From M3007 sp965249785 (GTDB taxonomy: Bacteria > Bacteroidota > Bacteroidia > Chitinophagales > Saprospiraceae), in contig CBDFMU010000031.1 in NCBI GenBank assembly GCA_965249785.1, forward strand, positions 55,281-119,280: a stretch of 64,000 bases of DNA, written 5' to 3'. The stretch's first letter is position 1. Each line of letters opens with the position of its first letter. Made by a program: the position numbers and the translations under genes. This document shows positions 44,242 to 51,565 of the stretch, in pieces. Under the pieces are notes generated by a model, which did no database searches, was not told the origin of the DNA, and was given only the letters and a program-made list of their open reading frames with translations.

Positions 44242-45318
44242 ATGAAAAAAATCCTTCTCGCGCTCTTTTTGCTCTGCGGTTTTCTGCTGCCCGCTACGCT
44301 ACCGGCCCAAACTGCCTTAAAGCCGACTGGCAAAATGTGGTCGGCCAAAAAGGCCAACAAATGGTACGCCGGGCAGCCCTGGTTCGTCGGCTGCGACTTC
44401 ATTCCCAGCACTGCCATCAATGAACTGGAAATGTGGCAGGCCGCTACATTCGACACGGCGACCATCAACAAGGAACTTGGCTGGGCGCAAGGGCTGGGCA
44501 TGAACATCATCCGCGTGTACCTGCACAACCTCGCCTACGAACAGGATTCGGTGGGTTTCCTGAAACGCATGGACACCTTCCTGGGCATCGCCGACCGCCA
44601 CCACATCAAGGTGATGTTCGTGATCTTCGATAGTTGCTGGAACGACGATCCCAAGCCCGGTCCGCAGCCTGCGCCGAAAAAAGGAGTACATAACTCCGGC
44701 TGGTTGCGCGCACCCGGCACGGTCATGCTCTTCGATTCGCGCACCTGGCCCAAACTGGAAGCCTATGAAAAGGGCGTGATTGGCCGTTTTGCCAGCGATT
44801 CGCGGGTGATTCTGTGGGATATGTTCAATGAACCGTCCAATTCCGGCTACATGGATGCGGTGATGCCACTGCTGCGCAAATCATTTGAGTGGGCGCGCGA
44901 GGCCAAGCCTTCCCAACCGATCACCGCCGCGTGGTGGCACGATCATCCGCTGTCGAACGAGTATATGTTCAGCCACTCGGATGTGATTACGTTCCATAAT
45001 TACCGCGACCCGGAGAATCTGGAAAAGCAGATTGTGCAGCTCCAACAGACTTATAAACGTCCGCTGATTTGCTCCGAATACATGGCCCGCAAACACCAAA
45101 GCACGTTCCAGGGTTGTCTGCCGATCTTCAAGAAGTATAGGGTCGGCGCGATCAACTGGGGACTGGTGAAAGGCAAAACCAACACCATCTACGCCTGGGA
45201 CGACCCGATGCCGAGCGGCGAGGAACCCAAACTGTGGTTCCACGATATTTTCCGCCCGGATGGTTCGGTATTTTCTAAGGATGAGGTGGCGTTTATTAAG
45301 GAGATTACTAAGAAATAG
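44242..45318 (+). CDS. GH5-like (beta/alpha-barrel) glycosidase, secreted
   Basis: From ATG 44242 it is 358 residues with signal MKKILLALFLLCGFLLPATL. It has the GH-A clan barrel: LGMNIIRVYLHNLAYEQDSV, then VILWDMFNEPSN with acid/base Glu197, and PLICSEYMARK with nucleophile Glu279. VITFHNYRDPENL and AINWGLVKGKTNTIYAWDD are other barrel strands. The longer frame from 44158 covers intergenic repeat sequence and is rejected. The enzyme is probably a beta-mannanase/cellulase-like endo- or exo-glycosidase of the PUL; specificity is not readable. Its last 14 codons have a diverged second copy at 48567-48608. Confidence 0.85.
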   Translation: MKKILLALFLLCGFLLPATLPAQTALKPTGKMWSAKKANKWYAGQPWFVGCDFIPSTAINELEMWQAATFDTATINKELGWAQGLGMNIIRVYLHNLAYEQDSVGFLKRMDTFLGIADRHHIKVMFVIFDSCWNDDPKPGPQPAPKKGVHNSGWLRAPGTVMLFDSRTWPKLEAYEKGVIGRFASDSRVILWDMFNEPSNSGYMDAVMPLLRKSFEWAREAKPSQPITAAWWHDHPLSNEYMFSHSDVITFHNYRDPENLEKQIVQLQQTYKRPLICSEYMARKHQSTFQGCLPIFKKYRVGAINWGLVKGKTNTIYAWDDPMPSGEEPKLWFHDIFRPDGSVFSKDEVAFIKEITKK

Positions 45319-45328
45319 TTGTTGAGGG

Positions 45329-45351
45329 AAGGGGCGAAAGCCCCTTTTCTT
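45329..45351 (+). terminator. Intrinsic terminator of the PUL operon
   Basis: AAGGGGC-GAAA-GCCCCTT followed by TTCTTG, 10 bp after the GH5 stop. A 7-bp perfect GC-rich stem with a GNRA-type loop makes it convincing. Confidence 0.8.
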
Positions 45352-45378
45352 GTTTTGGTGGGCAATGGGTTACCTTTG
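45347..45378 (+). promoter_or_regulatory. Promoter of the AbiJ-like gene
   Basis: TACCTTTG at 45371-45378 is a perfect -7 box; TTCTTG about 18 bp before it serves as a weak -33. It lies just after the PUL terminator and about 60 bp before ATG 45441, so the AbiJ-like gene is its own transcription unit. Confidence 0.5.
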
Positions 45379-45440
45379 TGCGTAAGCAATATTCTTTTTA
45401 GAACGTTTTGTAAATCACGTTAAAACTGCAAATAATTCAA

Positions 45441-46310
45441 ATGAAATTTTCTCAGAGGATTGGCATTACTCCTGCATATAAAGATATACAAATTGCATCA
45501 ATAGATGCAGATTTGCGAAATGGGCTTTGGAATGTCCTTCAAACAAATATTTTGGATAAACTATCTACTTATTACGTCCAGAGAATTTCCGGCTTGCCAT
45601 TTTTCGTATTTGCAAATTCATTATGGGCTAATTTTTTAAAATTGTCCACTGATAGTATCCCACCATACAAGAGTCAAATTATAGAAAAAATAAAGTATGT
45701 ATATTTTGCTGCAAATTGGCATGAAGTATATGATTTGGTAGAATTTTCTACAAAAGAAATTAGGAACAAACATTACGAAATAGATTATTTAAAATTGGAT
45801 AGTGAGTACAATAGAATTTTAGAACGAGAATTTTCGGCATATCGTTTTATAGATGGTATATTATCTCCTATTACTAATGACCATGAAAGAGTAGAAATTG
45901 AGACAGCGTTAAATAACTCTGGAAGTTTCACGCATCTATCTGGGTGTAATATTCATCTTAGTCAGGCTTTAAAAATGCTGTCAGACAAAGTAAGTCCAGA
46001 TTATAGGAACTCAATTAAAGAATCAATTTCTGCTATTGAATCTGTTGCGAAAATCATTGCAGAAAACAAAAAGGACGAACTTGGAACGGCATTGAATGTA
46101 TTAAAAACCAAAGCGAACATTAATGCTGGTTTAGTGGCTGGTTTCAAAAGTATCTACGGATGGACAAGTAATAGCGATGGAATACGGCACGGTTTAATGG
46201 ATGAACCTAATTGTGATTTTGACGATGCAAAATATATGCTTGTTTCTTCCAGTGCTTTCATAAACTATCTTATCAGCAAGGCTCATAAAGCAGGTATCGT
46301 TTTAAAATAA
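45441..46310 (+). CDS. AbiJ-like abortive-infection protein
   Basis: A 289-residue protein with the AbiJ N-terminal domain 4 opening: FSQRIGITPAYKDIQIASID, then ADLRNGLWNVL. The C-terminal part (KESISAIESVAKIIAENKKD, DGIRHGLMDEPNCDFDDAKY, MLVSSSAFINYLI) resembles the conserved end of these proteins, where the RHG..(D/E)EP motif (Arg249, His250) suggests a HEPN-type RNase. Abi proteins stop phage growth by halting or killing the infected cell. The gene is strikingly AT-rich against its neighbours, has its own promoter, and is inserted between PUL genes next to a repeat array, all signs of lateral transfer. No toxin-antitoxin partner was seen. Confidence 0.75.
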   Translation: MKFSQRIGITPAYKDIQIASIDADLRNGLWNVLQTNILDKLSTYYVQRISGLPFFVFANSLWANFLKLSTDSIPPYKSQIIEKIKYVYFAANWHEVYDLVEFSTKEIRNKHYEIDYLKLDSEYNRILEREFSAYRFIDGILSPITNDHERVEIETALNNSGSFTHLSGCNIHLSQALKMLSDKVSPDYRNSIKESISAIESVAKIIAENKKDELGTALNVLKTKANINAGLVAGFKSIYGWTSNSDGIRHGLMDEPNCDFDDAKYMLVSSSAFINYLISKAHKAGIVLK

Positions 46311-46331
46311 TTTCTTGCTAGCATCTCAAAC

Positions 46332-47390
46332 ACATCTATCATCTTGTAACCCCTCGTTTCAATGAGGGGCCAAAGAACCATCCATAACATCTATCATCTT
46401 TACAAAACATTCTCATCCAGAGGTGATGTCCTGCAAAGAAGATAGATGTGAAGGTGGTATGCGATCATCCGCCGATTAAAAGTCGGCGGTTACAAGATGA
46501 TAGATGTGATTTGGATTCCCTGCCGTGCTTGGTGTCTTCACCAAGCACAACTACCTGAATATCAAGCCCCATCCACTCATTCCACCATGCACTTGGTGAA
46601 AACACCAAGTGCGGCAACAACACATCTACCATCTTGAAACCCCTCGTTTCAACGAGGGGCCAAAGAACAATCCATAACATCTATCATCTTTGCAAAACAT
46701 CCGCATCCAGATGTGATGTCCTGTAAAGAAGATAGATGTGGAGGTGGTATGCGATCATCCGCCGATTAAAAGTCGGCGGTTACAAGATGATAGATGTGTT
46801 TTGGATTCCCCGCCGTGCTTGGTGTTTTCACCAAGCACAACTACCTGAATATCAAGCCCCATCCACTCATTCCACCATGCACTTGGTGAAAACACCAAGT
46901 GCGGCGATAACCCATCTACCATCTTGAAACCCCTCGTTTCAACGAGGGGCCAAAGAACAATCCATAACATTTATCTTCTTTACAAAACATCCGCATCCAG
47001 ATGCAATGTCCTGCAAAGAAGATAGATGTGGAGGTGGTATAGCGATCAGCCGCCGATTAAAAGTCGGCGGTTACAAGATGGTAGATGTGATTTGGATTCC
47101 CTGCCGTGCTTGGTGTTTTCACCAAGCACAACTACCTGAATATCAAGCCCCATCCACTCATTCCACCATGCACTTGGTGAAAACACCAAGTGCGGCGATA
47201 ACCCATCTATCATCTTGTAACCCCTCGTTTCAACGAGGGGCCAAAGAACAATCCATAACATCTATCTTCTTTACAAAACATCCGCATCCAGATGTGATGT
47301 CCTGCAAAGAAGATAGATGAGTATGTGGTATAGCGATCATCCCCCGATTAAAAGTTGGCGGTTACAAGAGGATAGATGTGTTTTGGATTA
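46332..47390. repeat. 3.6 tandem copies of a 290-bp composite of hairpins
   Basis: The CCCCTCGTTTCAACGAGGGG hairpin recurs at 46350, 46640, 46930 and 47221, a period of 290-291 bp. Each unit also has a CCGCCGA-loop-TCGGCGG hairpin, a GTGCTTGGTG/CACCAAGCAC hairpin and a CACTTGGTG/CACCAAGTG hairpin. Hairpins are preceded by the leader CATCTATCATCTTGTAAC in direct (first hairpin) or inverted (second hairpin) orientation. AGATAGATG words occur between them. The copies are nearly identical, and the last one is truncated. There are no spacers as in CRISPR. Minus-strand frames of 71 codons recur in three units, but they are set by the repeat itself. Confidence 0.9.
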
Positions 47391-47445
47391 ATCACACCTT
47401 GGGAACAGTTTCAGAAGAAAGTAACAATTAACTCTTACGCCGGAA

Positions 47446-47528
47446 TGTCATCCTGACGCAGGAAGGATCTGGCCGGGCTTTGTTGACCGTCAACCACTTA
47501 GCCAGATCCTTCCTTCGTCAGGATGACA
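47446..47528. repeat. MITE-like palindrome, copy C
   Basis: TGTCATCCTGACGCAGGAAG with GATCTGGC faces GCCAGATCCTTCCTTCGTCA with GGATGACA. The arms are about 28 bp with few mismatches. The core, GTTGACCGTCAACCACTTAG, matches copy D in inverted orientation. Confidence 0.85.
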
Positions 47529-47565
47529 ACATAGAGCAGGAATATTGTACTCACTTATTATTTGC

Positions 47566-47982
47566 TCACACTTTACTCGCATCCAGCAACACCATACAGC
47601 GCATATCCTTTTCGCCCAGATAATATTCCAGACAATAGCCTTGAGGATCAATACGCGGATCATCCAGCATTTTCTGGAACGTCTCCCCAATCAGCGGTAT
47701 ATCATCCATGAAGTTTTTCAAGGTCTCGCTGATGTACACGCCCTTCTTAATGACAAAAGTATCAAAGCCGTATTCGGCAGCTTCGCCGGGAGAGCGTTCG
47801 CTGGCAGCGGCTTTATAGAGTAGGCCACCCTTGCCATCGGACCAACTTAGGCCGTAGTATTGTCTGGCTTCGCTGTCGGCGAGCGTATCGTGGAGGCGCA
47901 TGTGAGCGGCCATGACACCATTGGGAAAGTCGGCGTCCAGAGAAATGACGGGAATGTCTAGATCGAAAGTGATTTGTTCCAT
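47566..47982 (-). CDS. GyrI-like / AraC effector-binding-type protein
   Basis: A 138-residue stand-alone protein. MAAHMRLHDTLADSEARQYY, YGLSWSDGKGGLLYKAAASE, EYGFDTFVIKKGVYISETLK and DPQGYCLEYYLGEKDMRCMV follow the small-molecule-binding fold of GyrI-like proteins found alone or behind AraC-type DNA-binding domains in Bacteroidota. No DNA-binding domain is present here, so it is probably a ligand-binding or small-molecule-processing protein. It is isolated between the repeat array and a 638-bp gap. Confidence 0.6.
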   Translation of the reverse strand: MEQITFDLDIPVISLDADFPNGVMAAHMRLHDTLADSEARQYYGLSWSDGKGGLLYKAAASERSPGEAAEYGFDTFVIKKGVYISETLKNFMDDIPLIGETFQKMLDDPRIDPQGYCLEYYLGEKDMRCMVLLDASKV

Positions 47983-48079
47983 GCTAAGTTAGTTTTAGTG
48001 GGACAAAAATGCAGGCTAACAAATTAGTTTAAACATAGTAAAAACGTCAATTTATATGAGCAATTACGACAAACATTTC

Positions 48080-48143
48080 CCGCTGTGCTTGGTGTTTTCA
48101 TCATAGCCGTCAGGCTATGGTGTTTTCACCAAGTGCGGCGATA
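48080..48143. repeat. Mosaic hairpin related to the 290-bp array
   Basis: GTGCTTGGTGTTTTCA is interrupted by ATAGCCGTCAGGCTAT, a hairpin by itself, and then continues as GGTGTTTTCACCAAGTGCGG. The outer words are those of the array at 46332-47390; the inner one is not. It looks like one hairpin placed inside another. Confidence 0.65.
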
Positions 48144-48145
48144 AA

Positions 48146-48179
48146 TTTCTGTTCAAAAGACAAAAACATTTTACTTTTG
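48146..48179 (+). promoter_or_regulatory. Orphan promoter-like pair in a gene-free gap
   Basis: TACTTTTG at 48172-48179 is a perfect -7 box, with TTTCTG at 48146-48151, 20 bp upstream, as a weak -33. No credible start codon follows for over 400 bp. Confidence 0.4.
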
Positions 48180-48460
48180 TGTCCAACTGTAAAGGCAGTT
48201 ACACGTGTCTTTCGGAAATGGTGTTTTTTATAAGGAATGTCAACCCTGGATAAACGCTGTACGTTGCGGGGTAAGTTGACGTAAAAAGCATAGTTTCCCG
48301 CATATCGCGCCTCGTGTGGAGCAATCGAATTCCTTTAAATTCGATGGTATGTGCGAAAAGGAAGATCGAATTCACAAAATTATATTGATCAGCACTATAT
48401 TTCCATTCTGGTTACTTTCGTCAGTATTGTTATCTCGTTAAGTCATTGTAACTAATGTGA
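48180..48460 (+). ncRNA. Possible small RNA of unknown type
   Basis: This stretch is downstream of the promoter-like pair and free of genes. It contains a short hairpin (AACTG-TAAAGG-CAGTT near 48187-48202) and ATCGAATT-CCTTTA-AATTCGAT (48324-48345), the latter word repeated at 48363. I do not recognise 6S, tmRNA, RNase P or a riboswitch. No clear terminator is visible. It is a weak candidate based on context only. Confidence 0.2.
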
Positions 48461-48467
48461 AATTTAA

Positions 48468-48608
48468 AATCTCGAGGTGCAAGGTGCTGTGCCAAAGGGT
48501 CTTTTCTTGCCTCTATTGAGCCTCTTCACCAACAAGGGAAAAGAAATCGTCAAAATTCCCACCTCCAAGGATGAAGTAGCGTTTATTAAGGAGATTACTA
48601 AAAAATAA
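48468..48608 (+). pseudogene. C-terminal remnant of a second GH5-like gene
   Basis: The last 13 codons plus stop (48567-48608) encode KDEVAFIKEITKK, identical to the end of the GH5-like gene at 45277-45318. The 42 bases differ at four sites, all synonymous (GAG/GAA, GTG/GTA, AAG/AAA, TAG/TAA). The frame stays open upstream to 48468 (GKEIVKIPTSKDE), where a stop occurs. It lacks the catalytic part. Best read as the tail of a paralogous glycosidase removed by a deletion or insertion. Confidence 0.65.
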
Positions 48609-48620
48609 CTACTTTTATCC

Positions 48621-49793
48621 ATGCAACATCCAATCATAAAAATTCTGCCCATTGCCCTGTTATGCTGGGCAGCCTGTCAAAATCAGCCTACTATGCCCGC
48701 TGAAAACAAGAGTGTTGCGCCGCCTCCGGCGACTATGCAGCCGATTGCCCGGAAAGACTGGGGAAAACTACCGGATGGTACGCCCCTTTCCCTGTACACC
48801 CTGCGCAATCGCAATGGGATGGAGATCAGCGTCACTAATTATGGTGGCCTGATTACGCGCTGGACTGCCCCCGACCGCAATGGAAAACAAGAAGATATTG
48901 TACTGGGCTATGATTCTATCGGTGGGTATTTGAAATCATCGCCTTATTTTGGTGCGCTTATCGGTCGGTATGGCAACCGCATCGCCAAAGGGAAATTTGT
49001 ATTGAACCATAAAACCCACCCTTTGGCGGTCAACAACCTGGGCAACCACCTGCATGGCGGGCTAAAAGGCTTCGACAAGGTCGTGTGGCAGGTAGAACCG
49101 CTGGATAGTGTGCAATCACTACGCCTCCGCTACCTCAGTAAAGACGATGAAGAAGGCTATCCGGGCAACCTGCAAGTGACGGTGGTGTACCAATTGACCG
49201 ACGATAATGCGCTGCATATTACTTATGAAGCCACTACGGATCAAGCGACGGTGATCAATCTAACGCAGCATACTTACTTCAACCTGACTGCTGGTCAGCG
49301 CGATATCCTCGGCCACGAAGTAATGCTGAATGCCGACCGCTTTCTGCCAGTAGATAAAACCCTTATTCCGACGGGCGAACTGCGGCCTGTAAAAGGTACC
49401 GTGTTCGACTTCACGAAGCCCACCCCCGTTGGCCAGCGCATCAATGATCCGAAGGATGAACAGATCGCTTTTGGTGGCGGCTACGACCATGCCTGGATCC
49501 TGAATCGCAAAGATAGTACGGGCTTAGAGCGAGCTGCTACGGTATACGAACCCAACAGTGGCCGTACGCTGGAAGTGATGACCACCGAACCAGCTATTCA
49601 GTTTTATTCTGGCAATTTTTTGGATGGCAAGATCACTGGCAAAAACGGGGTGGTGTACCAATATCGGTATGGCCTTTGCCTCGAAACGGAGCACTATCCT
49701 GACTCCCCTAATCAACCTGCTTTTCCAACCACGGTCCTGGTGCCTGGACACACGTATCACACAGAGACGGTGTATAAATTCGGCGTTAAATAA
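48621..49793 (+). CDS. galM: Aldose 1-epimerase (mutarotase) lipoprotein
   Basis: A 390-residue protein with a lipoprotein signal (LPIALLCWAAC, then QNQPTMP). It interconverts alpha and beta anomers of aldoses, easing sugar entry to metabolism. Family blocks are NYGGLITRWTAPDRNGK, VLGYDSIGGYLKSSPYFGAL, IGRYGNRIAKGKF and NLGNHLHGGLKGFDKVVWQV. The catalytic His lies in NLTQHTYFNL and the Glu in CLETEHYPDSPNQP, with GGYDHAWILN between them. It is 12 bp after the GH5-like remnant, so it probably belonged to the same PUL operon before the region was rearranged, and it has its own terminator. Confidence 0.93.
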   Translation: MQHPIIKILPIALLCWAACQNQPTMPAENKSVAPPPATMQPIARKDWGKLPDGTPLSLYTLRNRNGMEISVTNYGGLITRWTAPDRNGKQEDIVLGYDSIGGYLKSSPYFGALIGRYGNRIAKGKFVLNHKTHPLAVNNLGNHLHGGLKGFDKVVWQVEPLDSVQSLRLRYLSKDDEEGYPGNLQVTVVYQLTDDNALHITYEATTDQATVINLTQHTYFNLTAGQRDILGHEVMLNADRFLPVDKTLIPTGELRPVKGTVFDFTKPTPVGQRINDPKDEQIAFGGGYDHAWILNRKDSTGLERAATVYEPNSGRTLEVMTTEPAIQFYSGNFLDGKITGKNGVVYQYRYGLCLETEHYPDSPNQPAFPTTVLVPGHTYHTETVYKFGVK

Positions 49794-49814
49794 CAAATGC
49801 TAAAAATGTTGATG

Positions 49815-49848
49815 AAGGGGAAGGGATGAAAGTCTCTTCCCCTTTTTT
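49815..49848 (+). terminator. Intrinsic terminator after galM
   Basis: AAGGGGAAG (49815-49823) pairs with CTTCCCCTT (49836-49844), followed by TTTT. It lies 22 bp after the galM stop. Confidence 0.8.
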
Positions 49849-50048
49849 GGTATAGCTACCCCGAATGAGTTTGAACAAAAATCGGATGTAACCCGTTCAT
49901 AATCAATGGCTAACTCTTATAAACCTGCTTCATTTTTACTGTATCCATATAATTTTGACAATGATTCTTATGTGCCAATTCTATCCAGAACTCGGTCGGC
50001 CATTGATACTCAAAAAACGAGTTTTTAGTTAACAAATCTCCCAATCAC

Positions 50049-50078
50049 TTGTCAAAAACGGGCAGCTACCTACCTTCG
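50049..50078 (+). promoter_or_regulatory. Promoter of the glycosyltransferase gene
   Basis: TTG at 50049-50051 and TACCTTCG at 50071-50078 are separated by 19 bp, near the Bacteroidota TTTG-N19-21-TAnnTTTG arrangement. The ATG at 50083 lies so close that the transcript would be nearly leaderless, or a later start is used. The rest of the gap 49849-50048 shows nothing. Confidence 0.35.
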
Positions 50079-50082
50079 CTCC

Positions 50083-51462
50083 ATGCCCGTCACTCTTCCA
50101 ATTGCAACCCGCTATGCCGTTACTGCCGCTTGCTGTGGGTTGACTGTTTTGCTGGGTTATTATGTTCAGCGCACAGCATTCGGAATGCTGCTGACGGCTT
50201 ACGGATTGTTTTTTGGACTGTATATTTTAATAATTAGCGGGCAAAAGAAACTGACTGAGCCGGCGGTACACTGGTACACCGCCCTGGGTATTTTGCTGCG
50301 TGTTATACTGCTGTTTAGCCTGCCCAATCTCTCCGACGATTTTTACCGCTTCCTGTGGGACGGGCATTTGACGGTGGCGGGTATTCACCCGTTTGCGCAT
50401 CCGCCCGCCTATTTTATGGAGCATCCGATGGGCATACCAGGCATTACGCCGACACTGTTTGCCAGGCTCAATTCACCCAACTATTTCACCGTTTATCCGC
50501 CGGTTTGTCAGGCCATATTCGCGCTGGCAGTCTGGGTGGCTCCGCAGAGCTGGTGGGGCGGAGTGCTCATCATGAAGTTGTTTTTATTGGCTGGAGAAAT
50601 AGGTACTTTATGGCTACTTCGTTCCGAAACAGGACTGTTGTCTGCTGAAAAGCGCAAAAAAGCGGTGCTGCTCTATGCCCTAAATCCGCTGCTGATCATA
50701 GAGATCGTTGGGAATTGTCACTTTGAGGGCTTGATGATTTTTTTCCTGTTGGCAGGCTGGCGAATGCTCCAACGGGACCGTTTGCCTGCCGCTGCGGGCT
50801 TGTGGGGCTTGGCTACGGCCACCAAGTTATTGCCACCGTTGTTTTTGCCATTAGTCTGGCGCTGGTTGGGTTGGCGGCAGGGAGCGTGGTTCAATGGGTT
50901 GTTCGCCGCCGCTTGCGCGCTGCTGTTCTTGCCGTGGCTGAATGCCGAACTCGTGATGAATATGTGGCAAAGTATTGAGTTGTATTTCCAGAAATTTGAA
51001 TTTAATGGCAGTCTATATTATCTGGTGCAGGCGGCGCATCAGTGGTGGAAGGGCTATCAATATGTAGTAGTCATTGGGCCGTTATTGGCATTATTGACGT
51101 TGGCAGGGGTACTTTGGCTCACCAAACGCACTGCTTACCGGGGAGATGTTCCCCCTGCTCCATTGATGCTGCCAGCAGCGATGCTTTGGGCCGTTTTTTT
51201 ATATTTATCCTGCGCCACTACCGTGCATCCCTGGTACGCGACGGTGCCGCTGGCCTTGAGCGTACTCACTACCTGGCAATTTCCAATCGTGTGGTCGGGG
51301 CTGATCGTGCTGTCATATAGTCACTACGAAGCGGGCCGTTCGGCGGAAAATTTTTGGCTAATTGGATTGGAATACAGCATTTTATGGCTGTTTATCCTGG
51401 GAGAAATATTTATTAAACGGCGTATCCGATCTACGACGAACCTACCCGGCGGCATTCGCTGA
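50083..51462 (+). CDS. GT-C-fold polyprenol-dependent glycosyltransferase
   Basis: A 459-residue integral membrane protein with about 11-12 hydrophobic helices. The first luminal/periplasmic loop contains NLSDDFYRFLWDGHLTVAGI, the DD motif and context of GT-C mannosyltransferases, followed by HPFAHPP and SPNYFTVYPPVCQAIF, where the YPP is conserved in this group. ALNPLLIIEIVGNCHFEGLM and ATKLLPPLFLPLVWR are further family blocks. It transfers a sugar from a lipid phosphate carrier to a surface acceptor. It is unlikely to be part of the PUL; the next gene has its own -7 box. Confidence 0.75.
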   Translation: MPVTLPIATRYAVTAACCGLTVLLGYYVQRTAFGMLLTAYGLFFGLYILIISGQKKLTEPAVHWYTALGILLRVILLFSLPNLSDDFYRFLWDGHLTVAGIHPFAHPPAYFMEHPMGIPGITPTLFARLNSPNYFTVYPPVCQAIFALAVWVAPQSWWGGVLIMKLFLLAGEIGTLWLLRSETGLLSAEKRKKAVLLYALNPLLIIEIVGNCHFEGLMIFFLLAGWRMLQRDRLPAAAGLWGLATATKLLPPLFLPLVWRWLGWRQGAWFNGLFAAACALLFLPWLNAELVMNMWQSIELYFQKFEFNGSLYYLVQAAHQWWKGYQYVVVIGPLLALLTLAGVLWLTKRTAYRGDVPPAPLMLPAAMLWAVFLYLSCATTVHPWYATVPLALSVLTTWQFPIVWSGLIVLSYSHYEAGRSAENFWLIGLEYSILWLFILGEIFIKRRIRSTTNLPGGIR

Positions 51463-51469
51463 AAAAATC

Positions 51470-51477
51470 TACCTTTG
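51470..51477 (+). promoter_or_regulatory. -7 box of the symporter promoter
   Basis: TACCTTTG is a perfect -7 box just after the glycosyltransferase stop and 89 bp before ATG 51566. It supports that start over the longer frame reaching back to 51362. No -33 element was seen. Confidence 0.4.
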
Positions 51478-51565
51478 CCGTCTCAAAAATCGGAAGGGTC
51501 AAAATCGCTGCATTACTGGCGGGCCTTCTAAGTTATTGTTCCCCCTGGAACCTCCACGAATCGCT

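Noticed and set aside
46465..47261. Repeated 71-codon minus-strand frames in the hairpin array
   Set aside because: They recur only because the DNA unit recurs. Both strands are open, the codons run through the hairpins, and there is no start context or family match.
46332..47390. CRISPR array
   Set aside because: The repeating unit is 290 bp with no variable spacers, and no cas gene is nearby.
51362..51565. Upstream extension of the symporter gene
   Set aside because: It overlaps the glycosyltransferase end and runs over a perfect -7 box; the family start is MMHLTPTLVLV at 51566.
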